Shown here piece after piece: positions 1-7,911 of a DNA stretch of 10,397 nt. This DNA comes from UBA4675 sp964601265 (lineage in GTDB: Bacteria > Bacillota > Clostridia > Christensenellales > Borkfalkiaceae). The stretch is from contig CAZRMT010000045.1 in NCBI GenBank assembly GCA_964601265.1, positions 1-10,397 on the forward strand, in the 5' to 3' direction. Under the pieces are notes generated by a model. It was not told the origin of the DNA, ran no database searches, and was given only the letters and a program-made list of their open reading frames with translations. Each line of letters starts with the position of its first letter. Positions within the stretch are counted from its first letter, which is position 1. Made by a program: the position numbers and the translations under genes.

Positions 1-72
1 AAAATTCTGCGTTTTTCCGTAAAAAAATTTTAAAATATTTTTTTGTGTTTCTTGCTTGTATAAAGCCTTTGT

Positions 73-534
73 TTAAATTATCTGGACTATTACGGGAGTT
101 AGCTTGTCGCCGTTTATTACTACGTAACAATAAGAATTATTCGCCGAATACTTGCTTAAATTGCCGGGGTTTATAAAAGTTATGCCGTCCGCCTCCACTA
201 TGCTCGCTTTATGCGTGTGCCCGTAAAATACGACGTTAACGCCCTTTTCCATAGCGTAATACCTTAATCTTTCAAGTCCGCCCTTAACTCCGTGGTTGTG
301 CCCGTGCAAAATAAGTATTTTTTTGCCCTCTGTCTCGATAATTTTTTCATCTCGGTTAAGCCCGTCGCAGTTGCCTTTAACGCAATATTTCTCCTTTATT
401 TCGGGAAAATAATCCAAGTCTTTATAACCGTCTCCGCAATGAATAATCGCGTCGTTTTCGGCAAGAATATTCCTTATTTTTTCAAGCCCCGAAACGTTGC
501 CGTGAGTGTCGGACAAAACGACTATTTTTTTCAT
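73..534 (-). CDS. YfcE/MJ0936-type metallophosphoesterase
   Basis: This 153-residue cytoplasmic protein is a small calcineurin-like phosphoesterase. Such enzymes use two metal ions to hydrolyse phosphodiesters, and the natural substrate is usually unknown. All the metal-binding blocks are visible in order: SDTHGN (D9, H11), HCGDG (D35), GNCD (N55), LHGHNHG (H77 and nearby) and YGHTH (H106, H108), followed by the NPGN turn at 122-125 that is typical of the YfcE/MJ0936 subfamily. The length is normal and nothing is missing. The ATG is preceded by a GAGGGG Shine-Dalgarno sequence. The gene starts only 16 bases after the second ABC half-exporter ends, so it probably belongs to the marR-ABC-ABC transcript. 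A functional link to efflux is not evident. The family call is secure, the substrate is not known. Confidence 0.92.
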   Translation of the reverse strand: MKKIVVLSDTHGNVSGLEKIRNILAENDAIIHCGDGYKDLDYFPEIKEKYCVKGNCDGLNRDEKIIETEGKKILILHGHNHGVKGGLERLRYYAMEKGVNVVFYGHTHKASIVEADGITFINPGNLSKYSANNSYCYVVINGDKLTPVIVQII

Positions 535-550
535 AAAACCCCTCTATAAG

Positions 551-2512
551 TTATTCTAACTCAAAAGCGCCCGTGTATAAAGAGTAATATTTACCCTTTA
601 AAGCGATAAGCTGTTCGTGCGTGCCTCTTTCTATTATTCTGCCCTGCTCCAACACCATTATAACGTCGGAATTTTGCACGGTGGAAAGCCTATGCGCAAT
701 AACGAAAACAGTTCTGCCACGCATTAAAGAATCCGTTCCCTTTTGAACGAGAGCTTCCGTTCTTGTGTCGATAGAAGAAGTCGCTTCGTCCATAATCATA
801 ACGGGGGCGTTTGCTACCGCCGCGCGAGCAATGGATAAAAGCTGTCTTTGCCCTTGCGAAAGGTTCGCTCCGTCGCCCGTGAGCATAGTGTCGTAACCGT
901 CGGGAAGCCTCGTGATAAAATCGTGAGCGGAAGCAAGCTTTGCCGCCTCGATACACTCTTCGTCCGTGGCGTCTAATTTGCCGTAACGAATATTTTCCAT
1001 TACCGTTCCCGTGAACAAGTTGGTGTCTTGAAGAACAATGCCCAAAGAACGCCTTAAATCGCTTTTCTTTATTTTGTTAATATTTATTCCGTCGTACCTT
1101 ATTTTGCCGTCCGCAATGTCGTAAAAACGGTTAATAAGGTTGGTTATGGTGGTTTTACCCGCACCTGTTGCCCCGACGAAAGCGACTTTTTGCCCCGGGC
1201 GAGCGTATAATGTAACATTGTGAAGAACTATCTTTTCGGGAACGTACCCGAAATCTACGTCGTCCATAACTATATCGCCTTTTAAGAGCGTATAAGTTAC
1301 CGTTCCGTCCGCTTTATGAGGATGACGCCAAGCCCAAACTCCCGTTCTTTTATCGCTTTCCGTAATATTCCCTTTTTCGTCCACGACGGCGTTGACTAGC
1401 GTTACGTAGCCGTTGTCGTCTTCTTCTTTTTCATCGAGTAAGTCGTAAACTCTGCTCGCGCCCGCAAGCGCCATTACGACGGAATTTATTTGGTTGGATA
1501 TTTGCCCCATTTGGTTTGCAAACTGTCTTGCCATACTCAAAAACGCAACGACTACGGGAATAGTCAGCGTGCCTATAAAGCTACCGCTTGTAAAGAGCGA
1601 GGAAAATGAAATATTTATGCCTTTTCCGTTTGTCGCAACGAATATTCCGCAACCGATAAACGCTATTAAAACGTACATTATGTTACCGATATTGTGAATT
1701 ATGGGCATAAGCATATTAGAAAAAGCGTTTGCGTTATTCGACACACGGTATAATTCGTCGTTGATAGCGCGGAAATCTTTCATAGTTTCTTCTTCGTGAC
1801 AAAAGACTTTTATGACTTTTTGTCCGTGCATCATCTCTTCGACGTAACCTTCCGTTTTACCTACCGCTTGCTGTTGCGCCATAAAATACTTTGCGCTTTT
1901 ACCGCCTATTTTAGTGGTGACGAACAGTATAAACACCACGCCCACTACTACTATCGCCCAAAGCATAATGCTGTACGAAAGCATAATTACGGTCAGCGAA
2001 ACAAGAACGATTATAGTAGAACACAGTTGCGGGAAACTTTGAGAAATAAACTGTCTTAAAGCGTCGGTATCGTTGGTGTAGGTACTCATTATGTCGCCGT
2101 GATTGTTTCCGTCGAAATACTTTACGGGAAGCTTTTGCATTTTGGCGAACATTTTATCTCTCGTATCACGCAAGTATTTTTGAGTGAGCACCGCTCCTAC
2201 CATTCCTTGAACGAACGAACCTACCCAACCTATTGCGTAAATGCTCCCCAGCACCCCCGTGGTTTTAAGAATTTTTACCCACGCGTCGTGCTTGGTTATT
2301 TTATTATTTATTGCTAAATCTATTGCGGAATAAATCTTTTTTAAGAAAAGTCCCGCCATAGAACTTGCCAACGCGCTTAACAAAATCGCTATTCCCATAA
2401 AAATCGCAAGAACTTTATATTCGGTGAAAAGAGTTTTTATAAGCCTTTTAAAGACGCCTTTTTTCGCTTTTTGGCGAGGCATAAATTTTCCGTTTCTCGG
2501 CATAGCTTTCAT
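551..2512 (-). CDS. ABC exporter half-transporter, catalytic subunit of a heterodimer
   Basis: This 653-residue protein fuses a six-helix exporter membrane domain (about residues 30-350) to an ATPase domain (about 412-650). Visible motifs are Walker A GATGAGKTT at 447-455, the Q-loop Q495, a divergent signature LSQGQ at 551-555, Walker B VMIMDE with catalytic E576, and the H-loop H607. It therefore supplies an intact Walker B glutamate and switch histidine, while its signature motif is altered from LSGGQ. This matches the competent half of heterodimeric exporters such as TM287/288, LmrCD and BmrCD. A linker of about 55 residues (360-415, rich in D, E, K and containing WAWRHPHK) joins the two domains. 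Its start overlaps the previous gene as ATGA and has an excellent AGGAGGTGA ribosome site. The likely role is drug or lipid export from the cytoplasmic membrane, and the substrate is unknown. Confidence 0.93.
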   Translation of the reverse strand: MKAMPRNGKFMPRQKAKKGVFKRLIKTLFTEYKVLAIFMGIAILLSALASSMAGLFLKKIYSAIDLAINNKITKHDAWVKILKTTGVLGSIYAIGWVGSFVQGMVGAVLTQKYLRDTRDKMFAKMQKLPVKYFDGNNHGDIMSTYTNDTDALRQFISQSFPQLCSTIIVLVSLTVIMLSYSIMLWAIVVVGVVFILFVTTKIGGKSAKYFMAQQQAVGKTEGYVEEMMHGQKVIKVFCHEEETMKDFRAINDELYRVSNNANAFSNMLMPIIHNIGNIMYVLIAFIGCGIFVATNGKGINISFSSLFTSGSFIGTLTIPVVVAFLSMARQFANQMGQISNQINSVVMALAGASRVYDLLDEKEEDDNGYVTLVNAVVDEKGNITESDKRTGVWAWRHPHKADGTVTYTLLKGDIVMDDVDFGYVPEKIVLHNVTLYARPGQKVAFVGATGAGKTTITNLINRFYDIADGKIRYDGININKIKKSDLRRSLGIVLQDTNLFTGTVMENIRYGKLDATDEECIEAAKLASAHDFITRLPDGYDTMLTGDGANLSQGQRQLLSIARAAVANAPVMIMDEATSSIDTRTEALVQKGTDSLMRGRTVFVIAHRLSTVQNSDVIMVLEQGRIIERGTHEQLIALKGKYYSLYTGAFELE

Positions 2513-4260
2513 TGCTCGTCACCTCCTACTCTGTTTTGCGAATAATATACTTCTTGATATATGGCGTTGTTTTTAAGCAGTTCCTCGTGCGTGCCGATTG
2601 CGTTTATTTCTCCGTTATCCAAAACTACGATAAAGTCAGAATCCATAACGGAAGCAACCCTTTGCGCTATTATTATTTTAGTCGTATCGGGGATATAGTT
2701 TTTAAACGCGTCCCTTAATTTGGCGTCGGTAGCCATATCGACTGCGGAGGTGGAATCGTCCAAGATTAAAACCTTGGGGTTTTTAAGCAACGCTCTTGCG
2801 ATACAAAGTCTTTGTTTTTGTCCGCCCGAAACGTTGGCTCCGCCTTGTTCGATAAAGGTATCGTAGCCGAGCGGGAAAGTTTGAATGAACTCGTCCGCTT
2901 GAGCAAGCTTGCAAGCCGTTTGCATTTCCTCGTCCGTGGCGTTTTTATTGCCCCACCTTAAATTTTCTTTTATCGTGCCCGAAAACAAGGTGTTCTTTTG
3001 AAGCACTACCGCTACGGAATTTCTTAAAACTTCCATATCGTATTCTCTTACGTCCACGTCGCCCACTTTTACCGAGCCTTCCGTCACGTCGTACAGCCTC
3101 GAAATTAAATTGACGAGCGACGTTTTGCCCGAACCCGTTCCGCCTATAATTCCGACCGTTTGCCCCGATTTTACGGTAAAATTGATATTGCTTAAAGCGT
3201 TCTTTTCGGCTTTTAACGAATAGCGGAAATTTACGTTTTCAAAAGAAATATCTCCGTTTTCAACTTCTGTAACGGGACTAGCGGGGTTGGTGAGCGAACT
3301 TTCTTCGTTTAAAACTTCAACTATTCTGTTCGCGCTTTCCAAACTCATAGAAATCATAACGAATATCATAGAAAGCATCATAAGCGCCGTTAAAATTTGG
3401 AGCGAATAGGTAAGCAAACTTTGAAGTCCCCAAACGCTTAAATCGCTTTTACCCCATAAAATGATATGCGAGCCGAATATGGCAATAGCCAAAAGCGCGC
3501 CTTGTAAACATATTTGCATAACGGGATTGTTGAACGCAAGAATTTTTTCGGCACGGGTAAAATCTTGACACAACTCGTTAGAAACTTTTGTAAACTTCTC
3601 CGTTTCGTAGTCCTCTCTTACGTACGCTTTTACAACCCTCATACCCTTGATATTCTCTTGAACGGACTCGTTTAAGTTATCGTACTTTTTAAATACTTTT
3701 TTGAATATGGGCATTGCTTTTCTCATCACCAAAACGAGCGTAAAAAGCAATATAGGCGCGGTTACGAAGAAAATTACGGGAAGTTTGGTGTTTATGGTAA
3801 AGCTCATTACGATAGAGAAAATAAGCATTAACGGGCTTCTTATAGCCGTACGGATTATCATCATAAACGCCATTTGAACGTTGGTTATATCGGTGGTAAG
3901 TCTCGTTACCAAAGAGGAAGTGGAAAACTTGTCGATATTGGCAAAAGAAAACTCTTGCACTTTTTTAAATGCGTCTTCCCTGATATTTTTGGCGAACCCG
4001 CAAGAGGCTTTTGCGCAAAACTTTCCGCCGAGCATACCCGCTATAAGCGAAATAACGGCGCAACCGACCATTACGCAACCCCAAATTATCATTCCTTTTA
4101 TGTCGGGGTCTTTGTTGCCCGCGGGTTCGACGCATTTGCCGAATTGAAATATTATAAGCGGTATTATAACTTCCATTCCCGCTTCTATAACCATACACAG
4201 TATAGTCAAAATCGTTTCTTTCTTATACGAACGCAAACAAGAAAGCAGTCTTTTTATCAT
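2509..4260 (-). CDS. ABC exporter half-transporter, degenerate-site subunit of a heterodimer
   Basis: This 583-residue protein has an exporter membrane domain (about residues 15-310) and an ATPase domain (about 335-575). Walker A is GGTGSGKT (373-380), the Q-loop glutamine is Q421, and the signature VSGGQ (477-481) is canonical. Walker B is VLILD followed by D502 where the catalytic glutamate is expected, and the H-loop reads IIIAQR with Q533 in place of histidine. These two substitutions are known in the subunits that form the non-hydrolysing site of heterodimeric exporters, and the partner's altered LSQGQ signature completes that site. The gene overlaps marR by 4 bases (ATGA) and the partner gene by 4 bases (ATGA), so the two subunits should be co-translated. 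The start has AAGGAG about 6 bases upstream. Substrate unknown. Confidence 0.93.
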   Translation of the reverse strand: MIKRLLSCLRSYKKETILTILCMVIEAGMEVIIPLIIFQFGKCVEPAGNKDPDIKGMIIWGCVMVGCAVISLIAGMLGGKFCAKASCGFAKNIREDAFKKVQEFSFANIDKFSTSSLVTRLTTDITNVQMAFMMIIRTAIRSPLMLIFSIVMSFTINTKLPVIFFVTAPILLFTLVLVMRKAMPIFKKVFKKYDNLNESVQENIKGMRVVKAYVREDYETEKFTKVSNELCQDFTRAEKILAFNNPVMQICLQGALLAIAIFGSHIILWGKSDLSVWGLQSLLTYSLQILTALMMLSMIFVMISMSLESANRIVEVLNEESSLTNPASPVTEVENGDISFENVNFRYSLKAEKNALSNINFTVKSGQTVGIIGGTGSGKTSLVNLISRLYDVTEGSVKVGDVDVREYDMEVLRNSVAVVLQKNTLFSGTIKENLRWGNKNATDEEMQTACKLAQADEFIQTFPLGYDTFIEQGGANVSGGQKQRLCIARALLKNPKVLILDDSTSAVDMATDAKLRDAFKNYIPDTTKIIIAQRVASVMDSDFIVVLDNGEINAIGTHEELLKNNAIYQEVYYSQNRVGGDEQ

Positions 4261-4706
4261 AATTTCTCCTTTTTTAAATAATCTTCTATCCTTTGTAAAT
4301 ACTCTTTTAAATTTTCATATTCTTCAAGCGTGAAAATATTCTCTATTTCCTCGTCAAGTCCGTCGAAATAGTCCGTTACGCCTTTGTTGAAAGCTTTCGC
4401 CTTGTCGGTTAAAACTATTTTCTTTTGGCGTTTGTCGCCGTCTACGCCCTGTCTTTCGATAAAGCCCTTTTTCTCCATTGAAGAAAGTAGTCCCGTAACG
4501 GAACTTCTTCTAAGCGTCAACTCTTTTTCCAAATCCTTTTGAAAAACGTCTTTCCCCGCTTCGTTTTTTCTGCTGACGTAACCTATGATATGCCCTTGCG
4601 CTCCCGTTAAATCCTCTTGTCCCCGAATTGCGGAAGAAGAATCCACTTTTCTTTTTATAAGCCTATTAATGCTTTTAAATTTTCCCGTTAAACGGAATTC
4701 CGCCAT
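4257..4706 (-). CDS. MarR-family transcriptional regulator
   Basis: This 149-residue protein is a winged helix-turn-helix regulator of the MarR family. These proteins dimerise and usually repress their own operon until a small ligand binds. The winged helix lies at about 55-105. The recognition helix area is LTLRRSSVTGLLSSMEKKGF and the wing is DGDKRQKKIVLT, which carries the D-x-R signature of the family. Helices at both ends (about 8-25 and 106-147) would form the dimer interface. It is the first gene after an exact-consensus promoter and overlaps the first exporter gene by ATGA. Autorepression of an efflux operon is therefore the simplest role. The ATG has a GAGGG-type ribosome site. The inducing ligand cannot be read from the sequence. 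Confidence 0.93.
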   Translation of the reverse strand: MAEFRLTGKFKSINRLIKRKVDSSSAIRGQEDLTGAQGHIIGYVSRKNEAGKDVFQKDLEKELTLRRSSVTGLLSSMEKKGFIERQGVDGDKRQKKIVLTDKAKAFNKGVTDYFDGLDEEIENIFTLEEYENLKEYLQRIEDYLKKEKL

Positions 4707-4743
4707 TATCTTCCCTCTCTTGCTATTTTGTTAGGTTACGAAC

Positions 4744-4772
4744 ATTATAAAACGCATATGCCGTATTGTCAA
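4744..4772 (-). promoter_or_regulatory. Consensus sigma-A promoter of the marR-ABC operon with candidate operator
   Basis: On the minus strand the -35 box is TTGACA (4767-4772) and the -10 box is TATAAT (4744-4749), separated by exactly 17 bases. Both hexamers match the consensus perfectly. The spacer holds the 8-base palindrome GCATATGC (4754-4761), well placed to be bound by the MarR dimer, although that binding is inferred. The predicted start is near 4737, which gives a leader of about 30 bases before the marR ATG. Confidence 0.85.
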
Positions 4773-4792
4773 CTTTTTTTACGGGGAAAAAG

Positions 4793-4827
4793 AAAAAAAC
4801 CGAAAAGTTTTTGGCTTTTCGATTTTT
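4793..4827 (-). terminator. Intrinsic terminator of the sigma/anti-sigma operon
   Basis: In the minus-strand RNA, CGAAAAG (4821-4815) pairs with CUUUUCG (4807-4801) across a 7-base loop. A run of seven U residues follows after one G (4799-4793). Upstream A residues (4827-4823) can extend the stem by pairing with the U run. It lies 24 bases after the anti-sigma stop codon and separates this operon from the marR promoter. Confidence 0.8.
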
Positions 4828-4850
4828 CGTTTAAGTTTTTAAAAATTGTT

Positions 4851-5906
4851 TTATTTTGTAATTCTCATTTCCTCGTCGAAATGCGGTTCGGGCGGTTGTG
4901 CGGGGCGTGAATAATCGTCTGTTTTATCGGTGATTTTTCCGTCTTGACAATCGTACTCGTAAAAATATCTTCTCCCTTCCGCCTCGAAAGAAATTCTGTA
5001 TTTTTTTGTTTCTTCCCGACCGTCTATGGTTATGTCCACGCCGTAAGCCCTGACTTCTTCCGAAAAAGAATAATCTACTCTCGCCTGCGACCAAACTTTT
5101 TCGAATATCTCGTTTTCTTGGCTGAAATTTTCGTCGCCCTTTATAACGTCGTCCTTTGCTCCGCCGTCGCGGTTGTACATAAAGGCAAGCTCTTTTATGC
5201 TCTTTTCGGCAAACTCGTTTTGTCTGCCCTCGTACGCCTCGTCAAACCCGATTAACTTATCTATAAACGCCATTTTACCGACTGAAATATCGTATTCTTT
5301 CGCACGCCTTTTCATTTCGTCGTCTATCACTATGTTTTGGGCTATTATGGAACAACCATCTAAAAGCTTGTTCATTTTTTCGGCTATGTCGCCGATGAAC
5401 TCGGTTTGTTCGCCCTTTTCGTCGCAAAAGCTGAACAAAACGGAATTCGTGTCGCCCGTAAGATAGCCCATTTCGAGCATTTTCCCGATTATTGCGTAAA
5501 CGGCGGTGTTGACCTCTACGCCTTCTAGTTCGAGCTCATCTATTATTTCGGTTGCGTCTTCGTTTAACGCCTCCGCCCGAATTACCTTTTTATAATCGCT
5601 TATTTCCAACTTTACGCTGGGGTTAACGTCGATATAAAACTCGCTCGTCGCCTTGACTTTTTCCGTTTTGGAAAAATCTATAAAGTTTCCGAGCGTTAAA
5701 CCGACGGCGAAAATCAATACGAAAGCAAGCGCAAAAACCGTTCTTTTAATATAAAAAACTTTTTTATTTTCCCTTTTTATTTGCGTATTTTCGTCAAAAG
5801 AACGCTCTATAGGTTGATTTTCACACTTTTCTTTTATTTTTTCGGATAAATCGGGAGTAACGTTTTCAAAAGAAGAAACTATTTTGTCTTTTAGTTTTTT
5901 ATTCAT
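4851..5906 (-). CDS. Membrane anti-sigma factor with RsgI-like and PepSY-like domains
   Basis: This 351-residue protein has a short cytoplasmic N-terminus (1-52), one membrane helix (about 55-75) and a large outside part. The segment from 89, SEFYIDVNPSVKLEIS and then VIRAEALNEDA, is the hallmark of the RsgI middle domain of clostridial anti-sigma-I factors. In that family a conserved Asn-Pro bond, here N95-P96, is reported to self-cleave as part of signalling. Residues about 265-327 (VWSQARVDYSF ... YRISFEAEGRRYFYEYDCQDGKI) resemble a PepSY domain rather than the carbohydrate-binding modules found in cellulosome RsgI proteins. The N-terminus is not a clear RsgI sigma-binding domain. It overlaps the sigma gene by 8 bases, with GGGAAG 7 bases before the ATG, so translation is probably coupled. 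The likely job is to hold that sigma factor at the membrane until an outside signal arrives; the ligand is unknown. Confidence 0.82.
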   Translation of the reverse strand: MNKKLKDKIVSSFENVTPDLSEKIKEKCENQPIERSFDENTQIKRENKKVFYIKRTVFALAFVLIFAVGLTLGNFIDFSKTEKVKATSEFYIDVNPSVKLEISDYKKVIRAEALNEDATEIIDELELEGVEVNTAVYAIIGKMLEMGYLTGDTNSVLFSFCDEKGEQTEFIGDIAEKMNKLLDGCSIIAQNIVIDDEMKRRAKEYDISVGKMAFIDKLIGFDEAYEGRQNEFAEKSIKELAFMYNRDGGAKDDVIKGDENFSQENEIFEKVWSQARVDYSFSEEVRAYGVDITIDGREETKKYRISFEAEGRRYFYEYDCQDGKITDKTDDYSRPAQPPEPHFDEEMRITK

Positions 5907-6432
5907 AAGATAACTTCCCTTTTAATTTCCTTACGGCTCTATTGTAACTAGATAAAACCGTGGATAACGGCTTATTCGTAAGCCTTGCTATTTCTCTGTG
6001 CTTTAATCCCGACACGACTTTAAGGGCAATTATTTCCCTTTCCTCGCCGTTTAACAGATTAAATAATTGTTCTAAAAAAGCATTGTCCGAAACGCTGTCT
6101 TCAAAACTCTTTCCGCTTTTATTTTCGACCGCCTCTAACCCGACGCAACGGTTTTTAAGTTCGTAATGCCGTTTAATCAAGTTGCTAGCAATGGTGAAAA
6201 CCCAAGCAAGCGGTTTACCGCAAGGCGTATATCTTCCGCTGTAACGGTAAATCTTTAAAAAGGTTTCTTCGGTTACGTCCTCTGCGTCGTAACGGTCGTT
6301 GAGCTTTGACAAGCAATATGCGTACACGTCCGTTTTTATCAGTTCGTAAAGCTCGCCTAACGCTTCCGTATCCCCCTCGGACACGGTTTTTATAAGTTTT
6401 TCTATCTGTTTGTTTTTTTCGGCTTGCTTCAC
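5899..6432 (-). CDS. ECF-type RNA polymerase sigma-70 factor
   Basis: This 177-residue protein has the two-domain layout of extracytoplasmic-function sigma factors. Region 2 spans about 24-90 and includes DAEDVTEETFLKIYRY, which binds core polymerase and the -10 element. Region 4 spans about 122-171 with the helix-turn-helix HREIARLTNKPLSTVLSSYN, which reads the -35 element. There is no region 3 and no extra C-terminal domain. The start is a GTG, preceded by a weak GAGAG site 6 bases upstream. The gene is followed with an 8-base overlap by its probable membrane anti-sigma factor. It is transcribed from a sigma-A-like promoter, so expression may not depend only on autoregulation. The regulon cannot be read directly; the neighbouring lipoprotein genes are natural candidates. 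Confidence 0.92.
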   Translation of the reverse strand: MKQAEKNKQIEKLIKTVSEGDTEALGELYELIKTDVYAYCLSKLNDRYDAEDVTEETFLKIYRYSGRYTPCGKPLAWVFTIASNLIKRHYELKNRCVGLEAVENKSGKSFEDSVSDNAFLEQLFNLLNGEEREIIALKVVSGLKHREIARLTNKPLSTVLSSYNRAVRKLKGKLSYE

Positions 6433-6463
6433 TTTTCACTCTCTTAAAATAAATTTCCCCTCT

Positions 6464-6492
6464 ATTATAACCTTTATAGAGTTTTATTTCAA
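6464..6492 (-). promoter_or_regulatory. Sigma-A-type promoter of the sigma/anti-sigma operon
   Basis: The minus strand has TTGAAA (6487-6492), a 17-base spacer and TATAAT (6464-6469). The predicted start near 6457 leaves a leader of about 25 bases before the GTG. The -35 box is only 11 bases after the stop codon of the GLUG lipoprotein gene. An inverted repeat, CTCTAT (6481-6476) and ATAGAG (6465-6460) on the minus strand, overlaps the -10 box and could be an operator. Confidence 0.75.
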
Positions 6493-6502
6493 GAGCTACT
6501 CG

Positions 6503-7906
6503 TTAAAAAATCATTTCGGGAGGAATCGCTATGCCTCCGACGATAGTCGCTTGCTCGTCTTCCGCAAAACATTCGTTGTCTACAAACTCGTAGTTTTCGC
6601 CGAGCGTGGTAAAATCGGTAACCGCGTCTACGGATACTCCGTCGAACACTTCGTACTCTCCGCAAAATCCGCCTTGTTTTTTAAGCGTGCCTTGGCTTGT
6701 TCCCGCTCCGCCGTTTTCTCTTATGATTATTTTCGTGTCGGCGGTGGCGTAAACGCTCATTTGTCCGATAACTCCGCCCGATGCGCCCTTTTTGGTGGAA
6801 ACGGTTTCTTTAACGACGCCTTGCGTAATACTTTTGCTTACGCTTACGTCCATATTTTCGTTTTCTATAAGTTTATCGCTTTTTTCGTAAACGCCCGTCG
6901 TTAAATTAAGAGTGTAGGCGTCGGTATTGTCGATAAGTCCTATAAGTCCGCCGAGAGAGGATTTTTTGCCTTGCTCGTTCGTTGCCGTAACGTTTCCGCC
7001 CGCATAGCAGGAATAAACCTCACCGCACTCCATATTGCCTATAAGTCCGCCCGCGTTGATTTTTCCGCCGTTGGTCGTTTTAAGCGTTAAATTCGCCTTG
7101 CTTTTACACGAAACGATTTTTCCGTTGCCGTTGGTATACCCGACGATTCCGCCCGCTCTTATATAGCCGTCGGAGCTTTCTAAATCCATATTGCCCGTCG
7201 TCGTACAGCAAGTGATTTTTCCCGAGTTTTTGCCCGCTATAACGCCTGCTCTTATTCTTGCGGTGTCCGTTGCGGGTTTTACCGATAACTCGGCGGAAAC
7301 GGTTATTTCGTTTAATATGCCCTTATTGTTGCCGACAACCCCTACGTGTAAGTCGAAATCGGTTATGGCGACCGCTCCGCTTAAAACCGCGGTTTGGTTT
7401 TCGGCTATTTTATCGGAATAGTCGGTAGAGGCTATCGCGTCCGAATCTATCGTAACGCCGAAACCGTCGAGCGTGAGCTTTTCTACCGTACCCGTAACGC
7501 AAGCGAACATCCCCGCAAAGTATTCCAGCGAACTTCCGTCGGTACGGAAAACGTTGGAAGTTATATTCATTCCGCTAATCGTGCGACCGTTACCGTTGAA
7601 ATATCCGCTAAAAGGTTGTTCGTAACTGCCGAGCGTTACGAAAGGCTCGGTTAAAGTTATATCGTTTGCAAGGTAATAACTCCCGTTTAAGTTGTTTTTT
7701 ACGTTTTGTAAGTCGCTTTCCGTTTTGATTTCTACGGGTTCGGCGGTGGGTTCTTCGGAAGAACCAGACTCGCTTGACGAGCTTATAGAGGAACTTATAG
7801 GCGAACTTACGCCACTGTCGTCACCTTTTTTGTTTTCGCCTTTACAAGAAACGAAAAGGGTAAAACAAAATAACGAAATCAATAATAAAGCTAATATTTT
7901 TTTCAT
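6503..7906 (-). CDS. GLUG-repeat surface lipoprotein
   Basis: This 467-residue protein has a signal peptide (about 1-20) ending in a lipobox-like LFVSC, so C21 is the likely lipid anchor. A serine-rich, flexible linker (about 31-55, ending SGSSEEPTAEP) follows. The folded part begins with a motif common to GLUG proteins: LQNVKNNLNGSYYLANDITL, then PFSGYFNGNGRTISGMNI (99-115). GLUG-like units follow, including VGVVGNNKGILNEI, AGVIAGKNSGKITCC, AGGIVGYTNGNGKIVSC and AGGLIGNMECGEVYSC, then weaker ones at about 318 and 377. Such repeats form beta-helical folds in adhesins and surface proteins, and no catalytic site is visible. It is the second gene of the lipoprotein pair and is probably translationally coupled to the upstream gene. 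No terminator is seen after it. Role: probable cell-surface binding or adhesion; ligand unknown. Confidence 0.82.
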   Translation of the reverse strand: MKKILALLLISLFCFTLFVSCKGENKKGDDSGVSSPISSSISSSSESGSSEEPTAEPVEIKTESDLQNVKNNLNGSYYLANDITLTEPFVTLGSYEQPFSGYFNGNGRTISGMNITSNVFRTDGSSLEYFAGMFACVTGTVEKLTLDGFGVTIDSDAIASTDYSDKIAENQTAVLSGAVAITDFDLHVGVVGNNKGILNEITVSAELSVKPATDTARIRAGVIAGKNSGKITCCTTTGNMDLESSDGYIRAGGIVGYTNGNGKIVSCKSKANLTLKTTNGGKINAGGLIGNMECGEVYSCYAGGNVTATNEQGKKSSLGGLIGLIDNTDAYTLNLTTGVYEKSDKLIENENMDVSVSKSITQGVVKETVSTKKGASGGVIGQMSVYATADTKIIIRENGGAGTSQGTLKKQGGFCGEYEVFDGVSVDAVTDFTTLGENYEFVDNECFAEDEQATIVGGIAIPPEMIF

Positions 7907-7911
7907 ATTTT

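Noticed and set aside
21..44. A/T-only inverted repeat after the phosphoesterase gene as a terminator
   Set aside because: The stem has no G-C pairs and its pairing arm is the same as the U run, so a stable terminator is doubtful. The real one may lie outside the window or here in a weak form.
6410..6904. Plus-strand open frame of 164 codons across the sigma promoter and GLUG gene
   Set aside because: It runs antisense over two supported genes and their promoter, and its product shows no family resemblance.
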